NCBI RefSeq assembly: GCF_019097595.1
Contig: NC_080727.1
Coordinates: 9,307,501 to 9,371,500 of the forward strand
Direction of reading: 5' to 3'
DNA from: Hemibagrus wyckioides
Taxonomy: Eukaryota; Chordata; Actinopteri; Siluriformes; Bagridae
Length of the DNA stretch: 64,000 nt
The translations under genes were made by a program, and so were the position numbers. The notes beneath the pieces were generated by a model that saw only the letters and a program-made list of their open reading frames with translations, did not search any database and was not told where the DNA came from. Numbering within the stretch: position 1 is the stretch's first letter; every line of letters starts with the position of its first letter. Positions 41,576-56,198 of this stretch are shown in pieces.

Positions 41576-44500
41576 GATATAGATATATCATTCTCTCATA
41601 AACACACACTCACACACCTCTCGTCCTGCAGCTCCGCGAGGTCCCGGTAACCCCCTCACTCCAGGTGCACCCTGTGGGGCAAATACATACACACAAGAGA
41701 TTCAGTGGCCTTACAAACATTTAAATTGCCATAGCTGTGGTATTGTGGTATTGGTAGAGTGTATTTAAATATCAATGTGTATCCTTCACACAAAAGTTTT
41801 CTAAAATATAAAAGTGCATCTACACCAACCACACACACACACACACACACACACCTTTGGTCCCTCAGGCCCATTTTGTCCAGGTGGTCCAATATCACCA
41901 GGGAAACCCTAAAAACAATTACATCAATACTCCTTTAGAGCAAAGAAGTACATCAACATGAATAAATGAGTATTGTTTAATTTAGATGTTTTTTTATACT
42001 GATTTAAATTTTACCTCAGGACCAGGTGGACCAGGGACGCCATCAGGCCCTTTCTCTCCTTGCTTACCCTAGGAGACACATGTACATACACTTGAGTGTG
42101 TAAAAACAAAACAGTATGCAAGTACTGGGACTTACTAACATGTCATCTAAAGGAAGAAACCATTGTTACCTAGTTACACACACTGTCAACCTAAACAACC
42201 TCCTTGTTGCTTTACATCACATTCAGATTTTCTTTATTCATTATTTCTTAGATCATTTATACTATATTATTTAATTTACCATTCCGCTGATTTATTTTTC
42301 CACATTTCTGCAATGTCTGCTGCTTGGATCAACACTTTGAAAATCTACTTGATATAGTAGACCGTCCGGGAACCTTTAGCATACTCATTTCTACATACTA
42401 CAATTTGTGACATACAAAATCTAATCTAATCTCGAATATTTTTTAGTACAGATAGTAGTCGAACTGGGATGCAGTATAAGCTTTGTTCTTGTTTCCATTA
42501 TATAAGTACACTACCAGTCAAAAGTCTGGACACACCTTTTAATTCAATGTTTTTTGTTTAGGGATTTATTTTCTACATTCTAGAACAATACTGCAGATTT
42601 CAAAACTATGAAATAACACACATGGACTTAAGTAATCCATATGCAATGACAACAAAAAACAGTCAGTTGTTATTTTAAGACATGAAGGTCAGGTGTTCTG
42701 GAATAGTTCTTGCAAGAACAGTATTGTCAAGTGCATTTGCAAAACCCATCAAGCACCATGATGAAACTGGCTCACATGAAGACCATCCCAGTAAAGCAAG
42801 ACCAAAACTTACCTCTGCTGCAGAGGAGAAGTTCATTTAGAGTTACCAATTAACAGCGCCTCAGATTAGAGCCGTTATGAAGGCTTTACAGAGCATCAGT
42901 AGCAGACATATCTCAATATCAACTGTTCAAACGAGATTATTGTGTATTTCGGCCACCTTCAGCATTGTCTTACAATGTAGAAAGAAATAAACATCAGGAA
43001 AGACCATGGGATTAGAAGATGTGTCCAAACATTTGACTGGTAGTGTATATAAAGGTAAAATCTCACCTGAGGTCCCGGTTTTCCACGAGGACCTGGCAAC
43101 CCAGATATACCCTGAATTCCCTGAAACAAAATGCACACAGCAAAATTAAATGATACCTATGTATGCACATATAGTTCAAAATACACTGGAGTCCAAAATG
43201 CACTATTATTTCTACAGTTACAGTAATTTAAAGTTACCTTTACGTAATTATTTTATAACATAAAATATTTGCAATGCCATGTCATTCAAGTGGTAGTCCA
43301 GTGCCTTGTATAAGTATTCAACCTTCTTGAACTTTTCAACATTTTGTAGTATTACAACCTTGAATTAAAAGGATTGAATTCAGGTTTTTACCTTTTACAC
43401 AGTATGTGAAAAGTTCAAGAAGTAACAAGTAACAATAACCAGTTATACATTCATGCTAAAACCTGATTAGCTTTCTCAGAAGTGTATTAATTCCTTAATC
43501 GGAGTCTGTATCAATGCAGTTAACTAGCTAAATAGCTCATAAGGTATTAAATTAGGTCAGCTAGTATAATTTATGCCTAGTCTATTGGGGCTCAAGTCAA
43601 AAAACATGGAAATAGGCATCACACTGGAGCTTACACTGAGCCAGTAATCCCAACCTGATATTACATATGTTCAAGTCATTTTGTTCTTAAAATTTCCCAG
43701 TGAATGTGTGTCAATGAGTGAGAAATTTGAAAGAAATACATGATTTTTCTGGAAGTAACATTAAATTGTAAACAAACTCACAAAGTACACACACCTATTT
43801 TCAGCAGGATGCAAAGAATGGTATGGGCTTTTTTATACAACAATGGAGATAAAGATCTATTTAAAAAAAAGATGTTACAGCTTTTCTGAGAATAAAAGGA
43901 ACGAAGATGGCTAAGGTTATCCTCTAAGCATTGCACAATGGGTCACATCACCGTTAACACCATTAGACACATACCTTGTCTCCCTGGAACCCAGTCACCC
44001 CTTGCTGCCCAGGGATCCCAATTTCACCCTAAGGGACAGATGAAGAAGAAGAAGCAAGTGAGAGAATGAGAAAGAGAGAATGTAAGAGATGTTTGAAGCA
44101 GAGGGATCCTTCTTAGTTAAGGAATAAGTGTGATATGACTCTTGCATATATGAATGATTCTAAAATGTTATGCTTAAATGGATGACAGTTTAAATTTGCT
44201 CCGATTCTAAAATCCTATCCTTAACTAGATGGCACAGATTAAATTTGCTTCATCCCCAAAAATAACATCAGCACAAATCCCATGTGGATCTGGTCTGATG
44301 TCGCCAAAGGCTATGTATCTGTTGATAAAATCAAAAATTCAATGAGAAAATTGGCAGATGGGGCCAGATTTGTGTAAAAAGGCACAGCACAAACATTCGC
44401 TCACAACAGATATAACATTAGCAACTGACCACCTGCCAAATGGGTGATGTCAGAATGAGAAACGTGTGTGGAAAGCATTACAATGGCTGATGCTATTCGA

Positions 44501-47500
44501 TTCCCAATTAGTTTTACTTTAAAGAAAACTGCTGTGTAGAGAGTATATAAATATTCTGTATAATTGTGTGATCAAACTGTAATCAGTCCAATGAACTAGC
44601 ATCATTAGAACACTGAATAGTTGCCTGAATTTTCTTTTTCCACCTAAAATGATGTCACAGTTTATACAGTTTTCATGAATAAGAAATGGCCATGAGAATG
44701 TCTGAAAAAAAAAAAGTCTATACTACTCCAAGCAACATGCACAGAAGTTGGACAAAATCATGCACAAAACTGGCTGCCACTAATTATACACATCGACTGG
44801 AATATGTAATCAGCAACCCTTCCCATTTCTCTAGCCAATTTTATATCCTATATCAAATGCTTTTTGACAAGGATAGGATGTTGCCTGTTGCTGCTTACAA
44901 TGCATTTCCAGGCTTTATACATAACGTTCAATGCAAACAGCTTGGTAAATCAATTACTGTGCAATAATTACACATTGAATTGTTTAAGAGCGGTAAAATA
45001 TTGAATATTTAAAATGTTTATATTTATTTCTATTGTAAATGTTCTAGTTTTTTTTTTTTTCATTTTGTCATTCATGTATAGTGCGGGGTCAAACTGTGCA
45101 TGATGATGATCAGTAGGAGCAAATTCTGGCCCTCGCCTCACTGACCAATCAGACATATCAGACATTCTACACACAGGGATAGACCGACAGGGAAGGAAGG
45201 TTCTGAAAGCACATGCTCAACACAGGCCAACCAGTGGGGAAGGTTTTTCCATGGCATGCTGCAGAATAACAGGGCCAATAAGAGCATTCAGATCACCTTA
45301 TCACCTTTCAGTCCGGGCTCGCCCATGTTTCCAGCAACGCCCTGGCACACAGACACAAAACAGACAAATGACACACAACAGTACACACTAATGACATACA
45401 AACACTTTAGATTTAATTCAAGCTTTAAGAGATACAGTGAGGTCCAAAGCTCTAAATTCACAACCAATAACCAGTTTCACTTTTAATTCTAAATAAAAAC
45501 AAAATGCATTGTTTTTGATTACGACATAGTACTGCTTCTTCTCAAATTGAAAAGATGTTCATTCGTTTTCTGTACAACAATACCTCCCCCATGTGGAGAA
45601 TGATCAACATGACAAATGTGAGTGAGTAAGTTATAGATAACCATGGAGTGATTTACATCAAAAAAATGTATACAACTATTATCAAGTAAGAATATCGTCT
45701 AGTTCTTAAATGACGACAATAAGCAATAACAGGTAACACACTGAGGGCTGTAGTATTTAAGTAAATGTCAGTTAATAACAGTTATTATAATATAGATAGT
45801 ATAATGCAAGTTGGTAAATATTTTATAGAAGATTTTATGCAGCATCATATCAATCTGACAAATTAGTATTTGAACAAATTAAATGGGTCAAAAAATCTGT
45901 ATAAAATGTTGTATTTCTCCTTCTGGTAGAGAGCTCAAACTTTTGGACCATACTGTACAACACATGATACAGCCATGGTTCTAAACAGGTGAGGACTTGT
46001 GTGTGTGTGTGTGTGTGTGTGTACTAACCTTTAGTCCAATCAGTCCTGGTAAACCAACTACACCAGCTGGGCCCATGTCACCCTGAAACAGGAAAACACA
46101 GAAAATGTCCACTTTAAACAGACACAACAGACATGTCAAGATCTGAACCCATTTTGTTTGTCTATTCTACAAAATTCTTATCAAAAGATCATTTTTTAAA
46201 TTTGAAGCACTTCGTTAAACTACTTATGTAACTTATCTAACAATTCTCATAAGAATAAAAAAAATTCATTTAATAATAAATATATAGTTTAGTTCAGTTT
46301 AGGGGTTAGTGAACAGATCAATATAACATCTGTGTGTTGAAGTTGGATGTGACTGAATTGCTTCTCATACGTTGTTTTGAAAGAACTTTAGGACTTGAAT
46401 CTAATTCAGCCGGGGGAGGGAATCCAGTAGTAGAGTGACATGGAGGATGTAGCAAGACACACTGCTACACCATGTGCTGTGAATTGCGAAGAAGCCGAGT
46501 TCTCAGAGAAACCAAGATTAAAAATGATTAAAATTTCAAGTTATGGAACTGGTGCTTCATGTCATAATTTGTAATGTCTCAGATCTGAGGTAAACGCATT
46601 CAGCCAAGTACGTTGCTGCACTCCCAGGATGAGTCCAGGAGAGGGCAGTGTAATCATGTACACAACACGAAGATACCCATTTATTGTTGACCAATTTTCC
46701 CAGTTTGGTCACTTACCATTTTACACCCACCAGGTAGCTCTAATATATCATACAACAGCTACCAACTGGGAAGCGTGAAGGCTAACACATGCTTCCTCCA
46801 AGACATGTCAAGCTATCCAAATACTATAATCTTATCTAATCTTATAATATAAACTCATGCTGCATCACAGGACATTGTGGTGATTGAGGAAATCGCTATT
46901 CTCTGTTACCCATATACATGAGCTTACAGACACATGATAGGCTAGTGCTGCTGTTATTGATACAACCATCATTAATACAGAACACGAAAAAAGGCATGGA
47001 AAACGTAAAAATGTCTCAAAAACGTTTACATTACAAATGTGCTACTTTGCTGCCCAACTATGTATGTGGTTTGAAAGTTAAAGATCACTAACATATATAC
47101 TCACAATCAATCCAAGTACTCCTGGAGGGCCGGTGGCACCGATAACACCCTGAAAAAAGGGGGAAAAAGTTTTTGGTTTCAAACTTTAGAGTAGAAAGCA
47201 CTGGAATATAAATATGGCCTGAGTATGACTATAGTCTGAGATGCAGCTTGTGAAAGTTTTGGTTATGAATATATTTGTGTTCTTTAAAAAAGTTTACAGC
47301 TTGAATTCTCAACCACGATCGCTCAGTTACCACATAGTAAGATTTTTGCGATGCTAAATCCCCCTCTTTTGTATTTTTTAAAAATAGGTTTTTTACTTCA
47401 TGGTGCTTTTCAGGGAAATAGTGTAGAATCCACAGAATGTTTGCTAATGTTATTATTGTAAGATGAAACAGATATGAATAAATCAGTTTCAATCCTGTTA

Positions 47501-48212
47501 GCAGTCTGCACCCATCATATTTAGTGAGAGGCCTGGACATCAGCACTGACCACACATGTCAGCTGTGGAGTAGTCATTTTTTTAGAACAAAAATATACTA
47601 TATGTGTACACAGAACCTTAGGTATAAATCTGATTTACTTCAGAGCATCTGCTGCGGTCTAGAGTAAAAAGGTAGTAAAGAGATGCTCCAGGTGAAATAA
47701 ATAGTCTAGGCCTATGGTTGTTGGGTTCATGAATCATCGATTTATTTTGTTAAGTGGTGAAGAATCACAACTCACCATTTAAAATGAGGTTTATTAACTT
47801 TTTTATAGTTATTAAACTATCAGCCTTTACACATAAACTGACGGGGATTAACCCAAACCGCAATAAGTTGGTGGAAATTTCAGGAATATAAAGCTCTGTG
47901 TCTATAATAAAAAACCACAAAACAATTTACACATTTAAATCATGTTAAAGGATTAAAGAGTGGTTAAATTATTTTTATGGTTTAATGTTTTCCTGGCAAC
48001 AAAAAGATTGAGAACCTATCCCATCCTTAGAGGGTTGGGATCAGAGCACCGGAACAGCCATGATGCAGCTTCCCTAGAGTGGATGGAGTGGGGGGTTTGA
48101 GGGCCTTGCTCAGGGGCCCAATGGTGGCAGCTTGGTGGCGCTGGGGTTTGAACCCTGTTCTTCCAATCAACAACTCAGAGCCTTAACCACTTGAGCTACC
48201 ACCACCCCCCAC

Positions 48213-48254
<42 letters not shown>

Positions 48255-51200
48255 GATGTGAGTGTGTGCACACGTGTGTGTGGACTTCTGTGGACGTTCT
48301 ATTCACAGAACATGTGCATTTTCTCATTTCCTGTCTCCCTCCAGCCTGTGGTTTCTGAACGAAGCTATAAAGTGATCCTTTCATCACAGCATGTTTCTCC
48401 TGCTGCCCATTTCCTCCAGTTCTGGCATGATGAAGTATGATCATTTGTTTTTTTTTAATCCAGGAACAGCAGGATGAATGGAGAGAGGAAATGAGAACAT
48501 GCAACACCTCTTGTTTCCAAAAGGATGATGGGCTCTGCTCAAGCAGTTTAGGGGCGGAGCTTTGCTTAAATGCAGGCTGCTGTATCATTGCCTTTAGCAA
48601 AGAATATTTCTGAAGACATGGCCACTTGAATAATGTATATAATTAGTAACCTAATGAGTGGCAATGCCTTAGCGTGTAACGAGAGGAAACAGAATAATTA
48701 GTTGCAATTCATCTGTTTTAGTTGAGATGTAGACACTGGAAAATTTGTCAAGCGCATTTTATTATCAATGCTGTAAATAACGGTTTCGCTGGAATGAAAT
48801 ATTCATTTTGCATAGGCTTGTTCAACTAAAACAATTGCTTTTATGTAAATAGTGTATAATAAACAAAACAATGAACACCCCAGTTCTTTCATTTACTATA
48901 ACTAGATAACATGGACAGTGTATAATGTAGGCTCAGACTACACTAAACTATTGTTCTTTAATAATGTCACAGAGAAAGTAAATGTAAAAAGATAATCACG
49001 ACCTTATATCTCATACATGCGGCTGTATTTCTCACAAAAATTGCATAATATAAAGTCATTATACAATTAAATTTTTGCACAAAAGAATGTGCATAGACGT
49101 CTTAAGTTGTAAGGCTAATAAAAAGTTTGAATAAGATTTCATATTAAAAGACAATAGAGCAGAGCTCTTCCCATTCATTCTATTCTAGGAAAAGATGTCA
49201 CAAGCAGTAAACAAGAGAGTGTGGACATAAACCTTTCTAGTGTCCACATTTGAACTGAAACAGCCGAGCAGCAGTTTGTTTATATGACTCTGTACTGTAT
49301 AGACACACACCCTTAGTTGGAAGCACAAACTTATCAAGATGTTACTGGACTTAATTATCGAATTCCCTTGGTTTTACTAGGCCAGCTTAATGTCCTCATT
49401 CCCACGCCTTATTAAGCCATGAGCACGCATTAAAATCTCATTTCCACGCATTAGTAAGTCAAAACCCTGCATTATTTTTATTAAGTAGGGAATTCAGCAG
49501 CAGGGCTCTATAGTTAAACATGAGGGAAGAATTAATGTCTCATTAGTGCAGCACATGGAATTTAGAGAGTTGTCAAGTGCTCACGCACACACCTCTACAG
49601 AGAGCTATGAAACGGGAATAACGTTTCCAACGTTTTAAGTGGCATAAAAAAGGACGTGCCTTTTATAGGTCTGACTGCATGTGTCTGTGTGTCATGTTGT
49701 TGTGGTTATATTTTCTGTGAGTTAATGGAAAATGCATCAAAGCCAGGTTTTTATTTCAGTGTGGTTTCGCAAAAGGATCTAAATGTAAACCTATAGTCAT
49801 ATTCAACGCATACTTTAGGCTACAGACTTAACACTTAGACAGTCTGTTCTCTCACTGTGTTTCTCATTGGTTCTGTTGTGTGTATTGTGTTCAGATGGAG
49901 GAAAAAGTTGGACTTACAGGCTCTCCGTCAGCTCCTGGGGGTCCCCTTTCACCAAAATCACCTGGAAAACCCTGCAGGAAAGTAGAGAGAAAAGTTAGAC
50001 TGATAAATAATAAATAAAGTGAAAAGCAGAACACACACACACACACACACACACTGACTCTCTCTACACACTTGCTGAAACTGCAGCTGTGGCATGTTTC
50101 TGGTTTTGTACATATTTCACACGTCTGTGTGTATCTCTGTGTGCGCGTGTGTCTTAGGTGTTCCAGGACTACACAGACAACACTCTCTACCCTGTTGAAG
50201 ATATTACTGATGACTCAGCAGTACGGCTTCACACACACAAAAAGACACACACCCACATAATATATTCTATAAGCAAAATCTTGAATTGCATGGTTTAGAA
50301 ACTAGTAAACTGAGTAAATAGTTTTATGTAAAAGCTTCTTTGGTCATTATGCATTCAAGATATAAGAAACACCAGGTGTGAAAAGCTATCTGACTCAGCT
50401 GTCCACTGTGATCATCCGAGATGGATGTTAATACTGTTAATACCAGGTGTGAGGCATATAAAACACACACACACACACACATCACACACACACACAATCA
50501 AGGCAAGGCGCAATGTTCCTCTCTTTCTCTCTGTGTTATTCACACACACACACATACACACACACACACAAACAAGGCAAGGTGCAATGTTCCTCTCTTT
50601 CTCTGTGTCTCCTTCACACACACACACACACAAATAAGGCAAGGTGCAATGTTCCTCTCTTTCCCTCTGTCTCATTCACACACACACACACACAGACACA
50701 TACACAAACAAGGCAAGGTGCAATGTTCCTCTCTTTCCCTCCGTCTCATTCACACACACACAGACACACACACAAACAAGGCAAAGCGCAATGTTCCTCT
50801 CTTTCTCTCTGTCTCATTCACACACACACACACACACACAATGAGTTGAGAAAGTTAAGATTAAACATTACCGGCGTACCCATCTTGCCCCTCTTCCCTG
50901 GAGGACCAGGACTACCCTGAAAAAAAAAAACAAGACAAAAATATATAGAGGGAGAGAAACAGGGACAGAAAAAAAGAGAGAGGGAATCAATCACTTATCA
51001 CATACAGCCTCTATAATGGGGATGTAGTAGCTTAGTGGTTCAGGTTTTAGGACTACTGATCAGAAGGTTGTGAGCTTGATTCCTAGGTCATGTTCAACCT
51101 GATCAACACCATTATATATGTTTTACTGTCTTATTATCTACATATTTGCCATGCATTTTCTGTTTAGTTTCACGGTTCTTCACAGTTTTAGATATTGCGT

Positions 51201-51298
51201 TGCACTTCATCCATTAAAAATCTTGTATCCGCTTCTGAACTGGATCCTGACACTAGTTCACTAGATCAGGGACTAAGAACACCATTAAGAAAATGTTT

Positions 51299-51358
<60 letters not shown>

Positions 51359-53269
51359 TGTTTTTTGCTCATCCTTTTGGTTATTTATTAGTCTGCTTGG
51401 TTTTTTATTTGATTTTTTTTATTGCCATTAATTAAGGAATACGAAAAATAAAGAAAGTGAGCCAAATAAATAAAGACAAATGAAAATAATCATTCATTTA
51501 TAACAAAAATGTGGCCACATAATCAGAGGATGAGACGGTCTATCTACGAAATACAGAATTTCCACTCTTACAACTATTACCACTTACGTTCTTCATATTT
51601 ATTATACACCGCCAGTTTAAAACCGCACATGTGTACTGTACTGTGATGTAAATACTGATGTGAATATAGTTTAATCTATAACTGTGTCTCATATCTACAC
51701 TGCTAATTATGTTTATTCTATTTGCACTACCTCAACCGCCGCTGCAGTACACGTTCTTTTATTTCTTTTCAGCGCTAAGTGTCCTGTGTTCTTTTGTGTT
51801 GTCTTTATTGTATTTATTGTCTTTTTTGCACTGTCTTGTCTATGCTCTGTTTGCATCTAGCTGCACACTGTGCACTTTACGTGGCTAAGACAAACTTCTG
51901 TCCTAGCTCTGTGGTGTTGTTTGTTGTTTTGTATTGAACTTGTTGTTGTATGTTTATGTAGCACCAGGTCCTGGAGAAACGTTGTTTCATTTCACTATGT
52001 ACTGCGCTAGCTATATGTGGTTGAAATGACAATAAAAGCTTCTTGAATCTTGCTACCTTTAATTTAATTTATTGTATTCTAGATTTAAGGTTTTCTTCTT
52101 TCTTCTTAGTCTGAACTGTGAACATTTATATTTATATTAGTCTTGTTACTTGTGTCACTTTAATAACTGCAATCACTGTATACACTGTTCTTTCATTGTC
52201 TAACATTGTCTTGGTCTTTGCACAAAGTCGGCCTATATGTTGTTTGTCTTGTCTTGTCTTCCTGTGCACTTCTGTTGTATGTCTTAAAGACATAGAAGTA
52301 TATGAAGTATAGTTTATAGAAGTATAGTTTAATTTTTTTAGTTTAATTTTAATTTTTAAATTATAGTTTAATTTTTTATCTCTACGTTTAGTTATATGTT
52401 TGTCTGCGTCACTGTACTGTGTCTGTGTTCTGTGTAGCACCTCTGGTCTAGGAGGAATGTTTCACTTCACTGTGTACTGCATCAGCTATATATAGTTGAA
52501 GTGACAATAAAGCTTCTTTGACTTTGACTTTGACTTATATTTTTGTGTGTATATAATTTTACATTTCATATTTTTGTGTGTGTTGTATCTTGTAATTGTC
52601 TAAGCTGCTCTAACACAAGAATTTCCCTCATGGGTTTATGGGATCTATCTATCTATACCTGTAAGCCACAAAAAAATGCCTTAGCTGTTGAAAGATTTTG
52701 TGTACACTTCTTATTAATAAGATTTGAGTCAAAACAACTTCTGATTTTCAGCCTTTACTCATTGTTCATTTTGTGCTCTCAGTGCTCTGTACTCTTGAAA
52801 TTTCAAGCTTTCTAGGCATCACTTAATGTAAATGAGCTGTAGCAGGAACATGTTATGCCGTTTACGGGTGATTAACATACGCATGCGTGTACAAAAAAGT
52901 GAAAACATTTGTAAAATGTTTTGGTTTATTAAAAAAAAAATTAAACACAATTAGTTAAAAGACTGATAAATGAGGTTCCAGCAGTTGTCCAGTGTGTCCT
53001 GGATAAAGCGGAAAAAAACAACCCTTCTGGTATAAACAAAATAAATGTACAGATACAGATAATGGCACTGGGTTACTTTCCTTTTTCTAGAATGTTGATG
53101 CATCAAGTCCTTGGAGAACTTTATTTGGTTCTACTGTATTCTCTCTATTCTGACTTTCTATTCTTCAACAAATGTTATTGTTTAGAGTCCTCAGATTTTC
53201 CTCATTACTTTTGGATATTTTTTTTTTCCATCATCACTTTTGGGTATTATTTTTATCGCACAGAACGTC

Positions 53270-53366
<97 letters not shown>

Positions 53367-53439
53367 CATTGTATATACATTGTAGATGCTAAACCCCATT
53401 TCGTTGCTATGTACCTGTATTTTACAATGACAATAAAGT

Positions 53440-53518
<79 letters not shown>

Positions 53519-53619
53519 GTCTGTTAAATGTGTGTCAATATAAAGAAAATGAGAACAAACTCACTCTTTCACCATCAGGTCCTGGTAACCCAAAAAGGCC
53601 AGGGATTCCAATAAAACCC

Positions 53620-53655
<36 letters not shown>

Positions 53656-54223
53656 AACTTTAAGACAACCTGAAATCATTCATGTATTTCTGAGACAAAG
53701 AGAAGAGACGGATGGATGGATGGGAAGATGAATGGACATGTGGATGGTCTCACTGAAGAGGTAAACCTTGAGGAAAGTGTATATGCCCATGGACTGCATG
53801 GTGCTGGCCTCCACAATGTAGTCCAAGGGCACATACCCTCACGCCAGGGATACATACGCCGTGCCATGCTGACTGTGGAGCAGAAATTCATACACATACA
53901 TATACAAACACACTCACTATACTAACACCTGGGATTTACTGATGTCAGGACACACACACACATCACATCACATGTACATTAAATCCCATGGTCACATGAT
54001 CACACACATATACAAATGTAACTGTATTATACACTCATCCCAAGCAAAGACCTGAGATGTAATTATTACACACATACAAGTGGATAAGCAAATATAATGA
54101 CCACTCACACACACACACACACACAAACTGGAGCAGAACAGAGATCAACCTTAACAATAAGAATACAGAACTAGTTTTAATGTTGATTGTGAAGTTACCT
54201 ACAGTGGCTATGTGTGTGTGTGT

Positions 54224-54260
<37 letters not shown>

Positions 54261-54380
54261 GTGGGTTTGGGCAAAAAGACTGCAGCGACTCAGTCTGAAT
54301 TTAAACAGGAAATTCCAGTCAGTAGGGGCGGAGTTAGCTTTGATAAAGAGCTTGTGTGTGTGTGTGTATGTGTGTGTGTG

Positions 54381-54414
<34 letters not shown>

Positions 54415-54435
54415 TTGTTGTTACCTGTGTGTGAG

Positions 54436-54466
<31 letters not shown>

Positions 54467-56166
54467 GCACACACACACATACACACACATACACACACAC
54501 ACACAGGATTATGGCTTTAGCAGCAGTCCAAAAAGCAATTAGACATTAGATATTCTTTACAGTGAATGAAGAAGGACAAAGAAAAATAATAAGAATAAAA
54601 TGTAAAATAAAGTGGAAAGGAGAAACAGAGGTGAGGGAACCAGAGCAAGAACAAGAGAGGAAGCAGGAAAAAAGAGTGTGAGGCGCTGAAATGTCTCTAC
54701 AGCACAGCCAGTCACACTGCTTAATTTTACAAGCTGGACCACAGGAGAAACACCAGACACCCTATAATAACCAGAGACGACGGGCTGGTTGCTTAGTAAC
54801 CATCGATGCCACAGACCGAGTCTGATATTACAGCTCAATATTTTGCCACAGTTACATGGCTGGACTTGATGAAGACTTTAGACAGTGTTAAATGTGGAAG
54901 TGGCTTTGTACTCACCCGAGCGCCCTTTGGCCCGTGAGGCCCTATGGGACCTGGAAGCCCCTGAAAAAAACAGAAAGAAATATTATAATTGTGATTAAAA
55001 TATTATATAAATTATTATATTTCTTCTGTTACAGTATAACACGTCATCGTCACCATCATGGAAACATAGTAGTACAGTCAACTCCAGAATTCATAGAAAT
55101 GAGTGAAAAATCAATCTATAATATTATTTTATTATATTAAACATTCTAATCACATTAAATGAAAGTGAAATTGTGCAACCATATATAAAGACCTGATAGA
55201 AACTTCCACAAAAAAATAGCACAAAGGTTTGGGGAATGTGGGAATCATTGTTCGATACATTACGTAAGAGTAATTTATTACAATTGATTGAATAAACCTT
55301 CCCAAGTCAAACAAACATTTAATGAACATAATACAATTTATGCATAAACCTTTAACCTCTGGCTCCTTCTGTCAATACAGTTGTTTGGGAGCAGTAAGAG
55401 TCGCTGTAAAGTTCTTTAAAAGCGATAAACCTGATCGCTTCAATGACTTCTAGCAGCATAACACTGAGACCCCATTCACTTGTTTACAGATATGTAGTTT
55501 TGTAGTTTTTACCCCTCTCTTTTGGGAAAAATCCCAATCCCCTCTACACAAAGAGCATTTTTGAAAACATCTCTCTTCACATGAAAAGACAAACACATTG
55601 TGAAACTGCTGAAGTGAGGACGCCAAACAGTTACCTGATGATAGTGTTTTATTCTGTAGCACTGGATATGTCTGTATTGTCTCTGTTGTTATGTGTATTG
55701 AGGGGATAAAACAAGGATAAAATAGTAGCTTTAATTTAAACTTTATCATTTTTTTCCTTCTATGTTTCTATACTTCTGTAAAGCTGCTTTGAGATAATGT
55801 CCATTTGTTAAAGTCATACTAATTAAATATAACTGAGGAAGGACAAGCAAGGAAGAATTTCTTTGTACTCCGGTGTTCATGACAATCAAATTATTGGTAC
55901 TGACTCAAAAATTGTTAAATATGAATGAGTCAAGAACAGCATTAAGAGAACAGAAACAGCATTCATTCATTCCTTCACTCTTTCATTAATTCATTCTTTC
56001 ATTCTTTTATTCATCCATTCTTTCTTTCTTTCTTTCTTTCTTTCATCCATTCATCTATTGATTGATTGATTCATTCATTCATTCATTCATTCATTCATTC
56101 ATTCATTCATTCATCCATCCATCCATCCATCCATCCATTCATCAATCCATCAATCCATCCATCCAT

Positions 56167-56198
<32 letters not shown>

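Noticed and set aside
50455..50845. CRISPR-like array
   Set aside because: Units vary in length through AC spacers and there are no unique spacers or cas genes. The host is a vertebrate.
50412..50920. Long open frames on both strands rich in His/Thr or Cys/Val
   Set aside because: They are translations of AC/GT microsatellites and the minisatellite, with no gene structure.
53676..53925. Two 70-codon frames, one on each strand
   Set aside because: They owe their conservation to the mir-455 hairpin; no splice sites or codon pattern support a protein.
54180..54549. Overlapping long frames on both strands
   Set aside because: Pure GT/AC repeat translation.
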